From positions 72,699,749-72,763,748 of the forward strand of contig CM026387.1 of assembly GCA_014843695.1 (NCBI GenBank): DNA of 64,000 bases, given 5' to 3'. Shown piece after piece: positions 53,107-64,000 of this stretch; position 1 is the stretch's first letter; every line of letters starts with the position of its first letter. The position numbers and the translations under genes are program-made. This DNA is from Archivesica marissinica. Its lineage: Eukaryota > Mollusca > Bivalvia > Venerida > Vesicomyidae. Below the pieces are notes generated by a model. That model was not told the origin of the DNA and did not search any database. It was given only the letters and a program-made list of their open reading frames with translations.

Positions 53107-53306
53107 TGTATTATATTGGCAATAGCCTTATCACTAAGACACAATAGCCTTATCATTAAGACACAATAGCCTTATCACTAAGACACAATAGCCTTATCAC
53201 TAAGACACAATAGCCTTATCACTAAGACACAATAGCCTTATCACTTTATCACTAAGACACAATAGCCTTATCACTAAGACACAATAGCCTTATCACTAAG
53301 ACACAG
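53107..53306. repeat. 22-bp minisatellite (about 9 copies)
   Basis: The unit is CACTAAGACACAATAGCCTT plus AT. One copy carries an extra CACTTTAT insertion near 53240. Confidence 0.93.
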
Positions 53307-54145
53307 TGAATGGCGGTTATATAAATAGTTTGTGAAAAGTATGTAATATATCAACTCCGCCATGGACGGTCCTAAGCCCGACTGAGAAAGGAGGAAGGTT
53401 GTGCGTAGGGCCAGCATTCCTACCACGTAAAACAACCACACGCTACAGAAACCAACACCACAGCAACTACTACGGAGGATTTGTCCAAGTGGAGAGCAGT
53501 GGTGAAGGCCCTATATCCCAACCGGGGTGAAGAGGATTAAGTAAGTAAATGTAATATATCAGGTTTTAGTATAAATGTGTCATATATGTATGTGGGTGAA
53601 GTTAGCAGTGAGCAGTGTACTGCATAATGTCTAACTATCCACTGAATGCTCGACACAATTATGTTCGTAACTATCATGTACATAGATCGCATGATTAATA
53701 ATATAAACACTAATTGTACAATAAAATACTTATCGAGAGAGGCTCATATACATAATTATCTTGGGTGGCATGGGTAGCAGCGGGTGGGTTTGGGGGATGA
53801 AGTCTCAAGTTATTTTTTTTATTCCAATTTTTTTTTAAATCAGGATTTTTTAAATCATTATCTTGTAATTATTTTCAATAAAAAGCCGTCATTTAGTTTA
53901 ATCAAACATTATTCTGACGTTAGGGACAGGCCGTTTAACTAATGTTGGAAAAACTTGTGGTCCAACCCTTTTGTTTTATCATGCTTTGTACTTGTTATTA
54001 CTTAATGTTGTATTATGTATTGCTGCTACTGTACATGTATGATACATTCAATAAAATATGATTAAAACTATAAACAGTAATACATGATCAACATATACAA
54101 TCATAATGTATTCTTTCGTTCTAAACCCGTTCAGTCTATTGCTGT
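53307..54145. other. Intergenic sequence, nothing recognised
   Basis: The unique sequence is mostly AT-rich, with T runs near 53812-53840. No gene or named element can be supported. The stretch around 53340-53540 (CGGTCCTAAGCCCGACTGAG, GGTGAAGAGGATTAAGTAAG) looks like the 3' part of an old retroposon, but this is only an impression. Confidence 0.4.
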
Positions 54146-54500
54146 TAAATTATATGTAAAATGTTCATTTCTTGATTACATGTACAAATACTGAAATAAA
54201 TAATGTTTAAACTAACATATCGAGACTGATTAAAGTTGTGTATATAAATTATTTGTAAAATGTTCATTTCTTGATTACATGTACAAATACTGAAATAAAT
54301 AATGTTTAAACTAACATATATCGAGACTGATTAAAGTTGTGTACATAGATAATATGTAAAATGTTCATTTCTTGATTACATGTACAAATAATGAAATAAA
54401 TAATGTTTACACTAACATATATCGAGACTGATTAAAGTTGTGTACATAAATTATATGTAAAATGTTCATTTCTTGATTACATGTACATACACTGAAAAAT
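54146..54500. repeat. About 100-bp tandem repeat, 3.5 copies
   Basis: Units of 99-101 bp contain GTAAAATGTTCATTTCTTGA and CGAGACTGATTAAAGTTGTG. A partial unit recurs at 54788-54855. The interval 54501-55149 is otherwise AT-rich with no gene. Confidence 0.9.
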
Positions 54501-55149
54501 ACCTCACCATTTCCTAAATCGACTGCACGTAATCCGACTGGTAAGCCAGTCTGATTGATTACTTCATCATCATCTCCATATTATTTTTAATTACACTTAT
54601 ATCATTACAGTTGAATAAAACTTGTCACGTTCATAAATGTATATATATACACTCTGCCATAGTTTATGAAAATTATGTTTGTCATGGAGAAAATCTAAAT
54701 AAGCTACTAGCTTCCGATTTAATCCATTTGTTCTTGTATATTAATGTTACAACATGATGTAAATATTGATAAAATAAAATATGTTTAAACTAAATACTGA
54801 AATAAATAATGTTTAAACTAACATATATGGAGACTGATTAAAGTACTGTGTACATATGTAGGGAGAACAGCCTAACAGCTTTCTCCTCAATCCTACATGT
54901 ATTTTCTTATTGTGATCATTACACTATGTATATTCATTGAAATAAAATATTGTTTAAGCTAACAGCCTATCACGGTCATGGATTTGACCTTTCTTTTCAA
55001 CAATGTAAAAACATAGTCGTATTATAATAGTTGATTCCACTGTTTTCTCAAATGAAAAGATCTATATATACAATATATCAACAGAAATACGAAAACGGAC
55101 TGAACGTCTTGATCGAGAGCTGTACATATATTTACTAGAGAGTTACACG

Positions 55150-57985
55150 AAGAAGAATATAGTAAACCGCTACGATCCGATATAGTAAATCGCTACGATT
55201 CGATATAGTAAATCACTACGACTCGATATAGTAAATAGCTACGATCCGATCTAGTAAATCACTACGATCCGATATAATAAATAGCTACGATCCAATATAG
55301 TGTAATAGCTACGATCCAATATAGTAAAGCACTACGATCCAATATAGTAAATCAATCCGATATAGTAAAGCACTACGATCCGATATAGTAAATCGCTACG
55401 ATCCGATATAGTAAATAGCTACGATCCGATATAGTAAATCGCTACGATCCGATATAGTAAATCGCTACGATCCGATATAGTAAATCGCTACGATCCAATA
55501 TAGTAAATAGCTACGATCCGATATAGTAAACCGCTACGATCCGATATAGTAAATCGCTACGATCCAATATAGTAAATAGCTACGATCCGATATAGTAAAT
55601 CGCTACGATCCAATATAGTAAATCGCTATGATCCAATATAGTAAATCGCTACGATCCAATATAGTAAATCGCTACGATCCAATATAGTAAATAGCTACGA
55701 TCCGATATAGTAAATAGCTACGATCCGATATAGTAAATCGCTACGAACCGATATAGTAAATAGCTACGATCCGATATAGTAAATCGCTACGATCCGATAT
55801 AGTAAAGCACTACGATCCAATATAGTAAATAGCTACGATCCGATATAGTAAACCGCTACGATCCGATATATTAAATCGCTACGATCCAATATAGTAAATA
55901 GCTACGATCCGATATAGTAAATCGCTACGATCCAATATAGTAAATCGCTACGATCCAATATAGTAACTCACTACGATCCAATATAGTAAACCGCTACGAT
56001 CCAATATAGTAAATCGCTACGATCCAATATAGTAAATCGCTACGATCCAATATAGTAAATTGCTACGATCCGATATAGTAAATCACTACGATCCAATATA
56101 GTAAATCGCTACGATCCAATATAGTAAATCGCTACGATCCGATATAGTAAATAGCTACGATCCGATATAGTAAATCGCTACGATCCAATATAGTAAATCG
56201 CTACGATCTAATATAGTAAATCGCTACGATCCAATATAGTAAATAGCTACGATCCGATATAGTAAATCGCTACGATCCAATATAGTAAATCGCTATGATC
56301 CAATATAGTAAATCGCTACGATCCAATATAGTAAATCGCTACGATCCAATATAGTAAATAGCTACGATCCGATATAGTAAATAGCTACAATCCGATATAG
56401 TAAATCGCTACGAACCGATATAGTAAATATCTACGATCCGATATAGTAAATCGCTACGATCCGATATAGTAAAGCACTACGATCCAATATAGTAAATAGC
56501 TACGATCCGATATAGTAAACCGCTACGATCCGATATAGTAAATCGCTACGATCCAATATAGTAAATAGCTACGATCCGATATAGTAAATCGCTACGATCC
56601 AATATAGTAAATCGCTACGATCCAATATAGTAAATCACTACGATCCAATATAGTAAACCGCTACGATCCAATATGGTAAATCGCTACGATCCAATATAGT
56701 AAATCACTACGATACAATATAGTAAATCGCTACGATCCAATATAGTAAATCGCTACGATCCAATATAGTAAATTGCTACGATCCGATATAGTAAATCACT
56801 ACGATCCAATATAGTAAATCGCTACGATCCAATATAGTAAATCGCTACGATCCGATATAGTAAATAGCTACGATCCGATATAGTAAATCGCTACGATCCA
56901 ATATAGTAAATCGCTACGATCTAATATAGTAAATCGCTATGATCTGATATAGTAAATCGCTACGATCCAATATAGTAAATCGCTACGATCCAATATAGTA
57001 AATCGCTACGATCTAATATAGTAAATCGCTACGATCCGATATAGTAAATAGCTACGATCCAATATAGTAAATCGCTACGATCTAATATAGTAAATCGCTA
57101 CGATCCGATATAGTAAATCGCTACGATCCAATATAGTAAATCGCTACGATCCAATATAGTAAATCGCTATGATCCAATATAGTAAATCGCTACGATCTAA
57201 TATAGTAAATCGCTACGATCCGATATAGTAAATCGCTACGATCCAATATAGTAAATAGCTACGATCCGATATAGTAAATCGCTACGATCCGATATAGTAA
57301 ATCGCTACGATCCGATATAGTAAATAGCTACGATCCGATATAGTAAATCGCTACGATCCAATATAGTAAATCGCTACGATCCAATATAGTAAATCACTAC
57401 GATCCGATATAGTAAATCGCTACGATCCAATATAGTAAATCACTATGATCCAATATAGTAAATCGCTACGATCCAATATAGTAAATCGCTACGATCCAAT
57501 ATAGTAAATCGCTACGATCCAATATAGTAAATCACTATGATCCAAGCTATTATATCACTACGATCCAATCAATCATATCACTACGATCACTACGATCCAA
57601 TATATTATTTCACTACATATCACTACGACTACGATCCTGTATATTATATTTCTACGATCCAATTTAATATATTTCTACGATCCATTATATTATATCATTA
57701 CAATCCAATGCATTATAGCACTACGATCCAATATATTATATCACTACGATCCAATGCGTTATAGCACTACGATCCAATATATTATATCACTACGATCCAA
57801 TGCATTATAGCACTACGATCCAATGCATTATAGCACTACGATCCAATATATTATATCATTACGATCCAATATATTATATCACTACGATCCAATGCATTAT
57901 AGCACTACGATCCAATGTATTATATCACTACGATCCAATGCATTATAGCACTACGATCCAATATATCGGTACAATTCAATATCGT
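55150..57985. repeat. 23-bp minisatellite (over 100 copies) with higher-order repeat
   Basis: The unit is ATCCGATATAGTAAATCGCT plus ACG, and ATCCAATATAG is the main variant. A 667-bp block (29 units) recurs, marked by CTACGAACCGATATAG at 55741 and 56408 and by CTATGATCC in matching places. From about 57540 the array changes to a diverged form (CCAATGCATTATAGCACTACG) and then ends. Confidence 0.95.
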
Positions 57986-58034
57986 TGATATTATCGGAAA
58001 TTCGATATAGCGTTAAAAGGTAGATGGATGTTTA

Positions 58035-58255
58035 AGTGGATGCGCGTTCGCTTCAGGTGCGAAAGGTCCGGAGTTCGAGCCCCGCTGTAGCCGTTACGAC
58101 TGTGCCCTTAGGCAAGGCATTTAAATTCCACGTTGCCTCTTCTCTCTCCCTCGTGGCGATGGATTCCATCAGGAATGAGGTCTCGAGAGTGATTAATATA
58201 AGTTGAAATAACTTGTTTCGCAATCGAGCTAAAATAAATTTGTATAAACTAAGTT
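58035..58255 (+). mobile_element. tRNA-derived SINE, family 4
   Basis: It contains GCGCGTTCGCTTCAGGTGCG, the B box GGAGTTCGAGCCCCGC, body GTGCCCTTAGGCAAGGCATT and the tail CTCGAGAGTGATTAATATAA. The extreme 5' end of the head is unclear next to the 23-bp array. Confidence 0.75.
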
Positions 58256-58525
58256 TAAACATATTTTATTTCCCAATATAATACATATTGAACAATGCAT
58301 ACATCACACATAATCAAAATACAGAAAAAAGGATTAGAATGGGTGAATGTTTGAATGTCTATGTACTTGATCTACCATTGAAAAACACACTTTACACCCG
58401 ACTTACCTTGAGCGAGAAAACTATGTATTCGCGAATAAACATCTCAATAAACACATGGCTGTGTATTCGCCAATAAACATCTGAATAACCAACTACCATC
58501 TACACGCCAACTTCACGTACATATA

Positions 58526-58772
58526 TTAACCTATTTCATTCTGGATATATTTAATGGCTTTTGCAAACAACATAGATCCAGATCAGCTGCAGCGTGACGC
58601 TGCGTGTTGATCAGGATCTATGTTGTTTTCTGCATAGCCAAGTGTCCTAGCAAGATCATCTGAATAGCAAACATCATACAGCCTGATAAGATGGCACGTT
58701 CTATGGCGGTTAATCTGGCTCTATGTTCTTTGCAAATACCGTTTGAACGGTATCCAGAATGAAATGGGTTAA
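58526..58772. mobile_element. TTAA-flanked MITE with internal hairpin
   Basis: TTAA occurs at 58526-58529 and 58769-58772. The ends are inverted: CCTATTTCATTCTGGATA and its near-complement TATCCAGAATGAAATGGG. Inside, ACAACATAGATCC and GGATCTATGTTGT form a long hairpin around GCAGCGTGACGCTGC. The TTAA duplication suggests mobilisation by a piggyBac-type transposase. The termini differ from those of the element at 43362. Confidence 0.85.
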
Positions 58773-59886
58773 CTAGGGTAATTTAATAATAATTGTATTG
58801 CATGTTTTCATACAGTACATTACAAGTATACACACAACGACGAGAAAACAATATGCAATTATATTAGGATTTATTATTATTGCTGTATACTATTTAATCT
58901 GGGGGAAAAAAGCAAATGGGTTATGCTACAATTTATGACATTATTTACAGCCCTTCCCATAACCTTAACTAGGGTAAGAAGAAACCCCATGAACACGCCA
59001 ATAGTTTTAACCTCTTATGACGTAATTTGACCGCCAACCTTTACTCGCATTCTACCCACCGCATTCACTGGGTTGTCGAGTAACCAAAATGGCGTCGACT
59101 GATGAAAGTTTATAAGTAACTTATCTCTAGTTTGGCAATTGTCGATAAATTGGTCTTATGCATGTACATTATAAAACTTATCTCAGCTACTTATAATGCT
59201 TGTTGGTTATGGAAGAAGATTTTATGCAGTTTATATTCGATATTCCATTTAGCTGGTCGACTTCCATGGTAATACAGGAAGTGAACATATTAAGTCGGAT
59301 ATTCGGATAGATCGACGTTATTTAAGTTTTAAGATTCTTTATTTTACATAGGATGCAACTAAAGTCACAGTTATGCTACCACCTGCTGTTATTTTAGCGA
59401 CTGCAAAATATTATATAGATAATACAGCTATTATAGTATTAATAGAAATATCGGCAACATGTTAGACAAATCCGCCATGTTTGTTTACTCTAGTGACGAA
59501 CTCTGATCGTGTTCGTGACAGCTATAAACTAGAGTAGGTCTATATTTACACAATTACATCACTAGAGTTTACCCTAGTAAGTCAAATAATAATCAAACAC
59601 AGCCCCTATTGTCCTTGTTTCTCATCTTTACATGTGTGCTTCAGAACTTTTTCACATGTGTGAAAGGTGTGTTTATGCCTATTGTGCATCATTCACACCT
59701 TTCCTTTAGAACTTTTCTCACCTCTGGAAGGTGTTTTCACACTCACCCTGTGGAGTAACACCTTGTGATTGGACAATTACTTTGCATGAATCATTCTGAT
59801 TGGATTATCAGTTTTCACACCTTGTGAGTGAGAAGGCCCTATACATATGAGAGTCAATCTTAGTTCAAGTCACACTAGCCACCACC
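58773..59886. other. Upstream region of the hAT fragment, no gene
   Basis: Unique AT-rich sequence. Near 59680-59835 short repeats of TCACACCTT and GAACTTTT lie upstream of the hAT-like start and may be part of that element's 5' region. I could not find a matching left terminus. Confidence 0.4.
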
Positions 59887-60408
59887 ATGGCTCTGCGACA
59901 GTCTTCCATGTTCAAGTTTATGCAAAGGCCTTCTACCACGTCTTCTACCAGTCAGTTTCCTGATTACTCTCAGGAGTTCTCATCTGTCAGGTGTGACCCC
60001 GTTCCTACAGTTGAGAAAAGTGAACCTAAAGACTGTGACATTGCTACTTATGCTTCATATACTGAAAGGCGCACACTGACTAGTGAAAAGAGGTTCAAGA
60101 TGCTGACTAACCGCTACATCCCACCACCTAACTTCCAGTTTCCAGGCTGACCAGACAAGCGTGGTTCCCAGAGACGTTTCCAGTCAAGCTGGTTGCAGAG
60201 GTATAGCTGGTTGGAGTATAGTGTGCAAGCTGATGGAGGTTTCTGCTTACCTTGTATACTGTTTGGTGTTGGTCGTGAGGGTATAGACCTGGGTGTGCTT
60301 GTGAGCAGACCACTCACTAACTTTAAGAAAGCTCTAGAGGAGCTGAAGGCACATGACACCAAGATTAACTGGTCATTTCTAGTAATGTGTACATCCACGC
60401 TGTTTTAG
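59887..60408 (+). pseudogene. hAT-family transposase N-terminal fragment (TTF-type zinc finger)
   Basis: ATG 59887 has a good context (CCACCATGG). The frame continues for 173 codons to 60408 but is broken by one in-frame TGA at 60148-60150. The C-terminal half contains RRFQSSWLQRYSWLEYS, FCLPCILFG and PLTNFKKALEELKAHD, the N-terminal zinc-binding pattern of ZMYM1-like and hAT transposases. The catalytic domain is absent. The next 60 bp (CCCCCCCCTCAGAAAATCCT, GGGTACACCCCTT) resemble a hAT right terminus, so this looks like an internally deleted, dead element. Confidence 0.75.
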
Positions 60409-61005
60409 CTCGGCCAGCCAATCTCGGCACCCCCCCCCCTCAGAAAATCCTGGGTACACCCCTTGCTTATGGATAAAATTTCAAGTTCCTGTGATTACAG
60501 ATAACCCACGCCTAACCTGGTTACTATTTATAACTCGGGTTTTCTACTCCTCGTTACTATATTTAATATTTCTACTTATCTCGGTGCGAATACTAGCACA
60601 ATGGGTGAATCTCTACGGAAGCCCTGGAGGGACATTTTCCTTACTTGTTATTACTTATTTGTTATTACTTAATTACTTATTTGTTATTACTTATTTGTTA
60701 CTTCTTAATAGTTAAGATATATATATGTGTTTAAACGCGGGAATTACCAGTTGTCTGGTATAATTATGTTTGCGCCGGTCATCCCCCCTCTCCGTCTGCC
60801 CTCATCTCAGTATAGAATGTGTGTCCGGTATGCATGTACATGTATGTATCCTTCTAACGTCCGCCTCTATTACAGGCGCACTGTCCGTAGAACCTAGATA
60901 ACCAGTGTATTGCAGTATATTGGTATAATTATGGGAACAGGCCTGATAAAATTTAATGCATAGGTTAAGTTTAGCCTTTACTACAATCCACACATTCAGT
61001 GGAGT

Positions 61006-61014
<9 letters not shown>
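60409..61014. other. Intergenic sequence with a short ACTTATTTGTTATT repeat
   Basis: The stretch 60640-60712 repeats ACTTATTTGTTATT irregularly. No gene is supported. Confidence 0.5.

Positions 61015-61046
<32 letters not shown>
61015..61046. repeat. (TA)n microsatellite
   Basis: A TA dinucleotide tract that served as the target for the Tc1 element beginning at 61047. Confidence 0.95.
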
Positions 61047-61047
<1 letters not shown>

Positions 61048-62523
61048 TGAGTCAAAAACAAACGATACCTGGTGTTTATGTGTCTATAATTTCAACATTT
61101 ATTAAGAAAATTCTTTGAAAATTCATAAGATGATAGTCCAACATGTTTGAAAGAGGAGCACATAAAGCATAATGAGCCTCCGAAACTGTCTGCTGCGTGA
61201 TGACGTAATTCGACGGACAGGGGTCTAATGGAGTGTTCACACAGACGTCAATACCGTGTATGGGCACCATTTGCGTCTCTCACTGCAATGCACCGCCGTC
61301 GCATCGAATGGAAGAGTGTCTGAATCTCTTGCTGGTCAATATTTGTCCCTGACGCAAAACATCCCTCAGTTGGTTTAACGTTACCGGCTGACGTCGTCTG
61401 ACGCGGCGGTCTAACGTATCCCACAAATGTTCTATGGGTGACAAGTCTGGTAACAAAGCAGGCCACGGCAGGGTTTCAATAATGTGGTGAAAATCCGAGC
61501 AGTATGACACCTGGCGTTGTCCTGTTGGAACAGTGTGACGTTTCTGTTGGCGTTAAAGAACGGCACAACAACTGGCGCAAGGATCTCATCACAGTACCGC
61601 TGGGCGTTTAGGTCCCCGTTCACCACTAACAGTTCAGTGCGACTGCCGAAGGTGATACCGCCATAACGCTTCCGCCCCCGAACAGATCGACCTGACGTAC
61701 ACATGCGTCGGCGTAACATTCACCGCGTCTGCGATATACCCGCTCTCTGCCATCCGCTCGACGCAAACAGAACCGCGATTCATCGCTAAACATCACCGAA
61801 TTCCACTGTAACCGAGTCCAGCGAGCACGTTCCGTCGTCCATTCCCGCCGTACGTCACGGTGTCAGGATGGGTCCAACGTATGGCCGATAGGCACGAATG
61901 CCACGTTCACCGAGCCGGTTCCTGACTGTTTGTGCACTGATGCGATTGTTGGTCATCCCAGGAGTAACGGCAACTGTGTGCGTAGCAGGTAGGAACCGGT
62001 CACGTAAATGTGACGTCCGAATGTGACGGTCCTGTTCACGCGTCGTCACACGTGGTCGACCAGATATTGGACGGTCGTCCACCGATCCATGTGTTCGATA
62101 ACGTCGAAGTAGACGTGTTATCGTGATCCGCGTAACTCCGAGTCGATTTGCGACGTCACGCTGACGTAAACCGCCCTCAATCATGCCAATGGCACGCATT
62201 CTCTGATTGCGGTTTAGCCTAGGCATTTTGTTAGAGGTAAGAATGGGTATGTAAGGTGTTTTTCCTCGATGCTAATGCAATACCAGTACAATAAACCGGT
62301 TTTCCGATTTGTACATGTGTAGGAAGTTGTCTTTGTTGAGGAGCACGTGCTAATCGGAAATTCGGCGTTCCAGGATTATCGGGTGTTTATTTACCTGTGT
62401 TTATGGTTGGCTGACGTTGCAATAAGATACCCGGTACGGATACGTAATAATATATTAAACCTTTCTATGGTTTTATCCGTTTTACGTCATTTTTAGTTTG
62501 GTATCGTTTCTTTTTTGACTCAG
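61047..62523 (-). mobile_element. Tc1-like transposon, 1.48 kb
   Basis: The inverted ends read CTGAGTCAAAAACAAACGAT at the left and, as complement, CTGAGTCAAAAAAGAAACGA at the right. They are flanked by TA (61045-61046 and 62524-62525), the usual Tc1/mariner target. It carries a single minus-strand transposase gene broken by frameshifts. Confidence 0.92.
61248..62226 (-). pseudogene. Tc1-type transposase with several frameshifts
   Basis: It starts at ATG 62226. The first 123 codons are a paired helix-turn-helix DNA-binding region (RDVANRLGVTRITITRLLRRY, then a GRPR-type AT-hook, SGRPRVTT). The frame shifts near 61858, again near 61680 and again near 61505. The catalytic residues can still be seen in separate frames: MFSDESRF, LFQQDNARCH and SPIEHLWD, consistent with a DD34E enzyme. 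The span (about 326 codons) is close to the full Tc1 length of about 340. It is not functional as read. Confidence 0.9.
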
Positions 62524-62524
62524 T

Positions 62525-62924
62525 ATAGAAATAAAGATATTTTATTACGATGATATAGATATTTATTTATAAATTATTTCAGTTATATTCTTTATATTTT
62601 AAATCAATGTTTCCCGATTCCCATTTTGATGCTAGTATGTGTTTTATTTCTTATTTTTTATTTCTTATTTTTATGATATTTTATTTTTCTACAACACAAC
62701 TTATACAATTGTACGAGCATCATGCAATTTCAAAATTACGATCCATCTTCGCTCGCTGTGTCAGTGGAGCTGCCACACTCATATGCCGAGTCAGCATCCT
62801 CTGTATCCGAGCCATGTATGGTAATCACTACCTCAGTCGGCTTTTCTCCGGAGTAGTGATCTGATGCTTGCATCTTGCCAATCAATGAATGTTAATAAAA
62901 TCGTGCAAAGCGAGAGTTCGTGCT
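62525..62924. other. Intergenic sequence, nothing recognised
   Basis: T-rich with irregular TTTATTTCTTATT repeats near 62640-62690. The open frames here have no motif that I recognise. Confidence 0.5.
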
Positions 62925-63050
62925 ATGTGTAGGATTTTTATAAAATCAAGAAATAATAAAAATAAAATTTTACCTTTTCGGGGATCGAACCCGGGACATC
63001 TACCGTCATAATTAGTGGCATTACCGCTGCGCCATCAATCGGATTTGATT
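62925..63050 (-). mobile_element. tRNA-like SINE head or tRNA pseudogene
   Basis: The minus strand reads TTGATGGCGCAGCGGTAATG (A box TGGCGCAGCGG) and, about 35 bp on, CCGGGTTCGATCCCCGAAAA (B box). The first and last bases do not pair into a good acceptor stem, and an AT-rich tail follows. A retroposed tRNA derivative is more likely than a working tRNA gene. Confidence 0.65.
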
Positions 63051-63690
63051 AAAACATCAAGTTAGAACGGCCTTATACTGATTGCAACTTCGTATATGAC
63101 CTAAGGTCAGCCGAATATGCGAATAAATGGATTTAACAAAAAGATTCTTTTATCAAAATGTTAAATCATAAATGAATTGATATAATTTTGCGCATTCATT
63201 GACTTCAAGATAAATCACCCGATTGCGTGACGCTTTATCAAAAGAGACATTGCCTGGCATTTATATAACGTACATTATCATTACAAACATATGCGTGTGA
63301 TAAACATATGAGTTCTGGGTCGAATTTGACAAAATGTTCATGGATCTTTATGTGTTCGGATACCGTAAATACTGTACTAAGTATCCGATCAAAATGGTAC
63401 TGATTTATAAGATAGTTCAAATATACCCAAAAAGATGATGCAAGTTTTTACTATACACGTATGCAGATATTGAGGTACGCATATCAACTTTGTGACAACG
63501 AATTACCCCTAACAAGTATGTATTGCATAAATTAATAAGCTTAGATTTGTTTAGCATTACAGGGTTTATTTATTTATAATTCGTCTATAATTCGTCTGTT
63601 TATCTTTCCCCGATTCTGCTATTTTTAAAGTCGTCCACTCTCAGGAAATATAATGTCGTCTGCAACAGAACAACTGTCAGGAGTAGTATA
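63051..63690. other. Intergenic sequence, nothing recognised
   Basis: Unique AT-rich sequence with no supported gene. Confidence 0.5.
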
Positions 63691-63699
63691 CGGGTTGCA

Positions 63700-64000
63700 G
63701 GCATTCAGGGGCCTTGCTCATCTATATATCGGATCATTTAATATCAGAACGTAAGCTGAATATTGAAAATTGTTTGGAAGAATCTCTTTGGGTAGAATTA
63801 AGAAATAAACATGAGACATATCTTATTTGTACGGTTTACCGCCAACCAAACGCTACTGTCGAGTTTTGGAACAAGTTTAATATATGTATAGAAAAGGCGT
63901 TCGAGTATTGTAATAACATTATTGTGTTAGGAGATATTAACGAGGATCAATTAAACATCAACAACCATAAATTTAAAGATATGTTACTAATTAATGATAT
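63700..64000 (+). CDS. Non-LTR retrotransposon endonuclease fragment, cut by the window edge
   Basis: An open frame runs from about 63715 to the end of the window and contains NCLEESLWVELRNKHETYL, ICTVYRQPNATVEFW and NIIVLGDINEDQLNI. These are the SLWVE, YRPPN and GDxN blocks of the APE-type endonuclease encoded by LINE elements. Just upstream another frame (63685-63750: GLQAFRGLAHLYI, SFNIRT) looks like the start of the same domain, so a frameshift or deletion near 63740 is likely. Any reverse transcriptase would lie beyond 64000. Confidence 0.75.

Noticed and set aside
55150..57985. CRISPR-like regular array
   Set aside because: The 23-bp repeats are contiguous with no spacers, and the window is eukaryotic. 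The same applies to all the other arrays.

Overview
The window looks like a piece of an animal genome, most likely a mollusc and probably a bivalve. This is an inference from spliced genes with GT-AG introns, several families of tRNA-derived SINEs, an LRR receptor, a SUEL/CUB-like receptor, and piggyBac, Tc1, hAT and a nuclease-bearing DNA transposon. It is AT-rich and gene-poor. Roughly 23 kb, over a third of the readable sequence, is minisatellite built from about fifteen unrelated units of 22 to 100 bp.

Layout. 1-13.7 kb: one seven-exon gene (plus strand, 1071-13674). I assembled it from splice sites, and all six exon junctions are phase-consistent. It predicts a 560-residue type I membrane protein: signal peptide, SUEL-lectin-like domain, CUB-like domain, Thr/Ala/Pro stalk, one transmembrane helix and a tail with two Lys/Arg/His clusters. 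The 3' splice site and first part of its transmembrane exon have been amplified into a 60-bp, frame-preserving tandem array. Intron 6 holds a 3-kb 31-bp array. 13.7-21.5 kb: an intact single-exon LRR membrane protein (15856-17088), two small minisatellites and SINEs. 21.5-26.2 kb: a 4.74-kb DNA transposon with about 115-bp inverted termini and a 3-bp target duplication. It encodes a large minus-strand protein with a candidate DDE core, an XPG/FEN1-like PIN nuclease and a Cys-rich zinc module (Academ-like). 26.2-35.7 kb: an E-box-containing 28-bp array, then a 5.8-kb 53-bp array. 36-48.9 kb: a direct tandem duplication (about 5.6-kb unit) with a 1000-N gap at the junction. Copy B carries a piggyBac element at a TTAA that is empty in copy A, and a hAT-type MITE sits inside the piggyBac. 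49-58 kb: five further minisatellites. 58-64 kb: a TTAA MITE, a hAT transposase fragment, a Tc1 element inserted in a (TA)n tract, a tRNA-like SINE, and the start of a non-LTR retrotransposon endonuclease running off the edge.

The two host genes are both predicted cell-surface receptors, but nothing in the sequence links them functionally. Almost everything else is repeats acting on repeats: minisatellites arising inside a SINE and at a splice site, transposons nested in duplications, and higher-order repeats inside arrays. Many long open frames here are by-products of stop-free repeat units and are not reported as genes. Boundaries of old repeats are approximate, usually within 20 bp.
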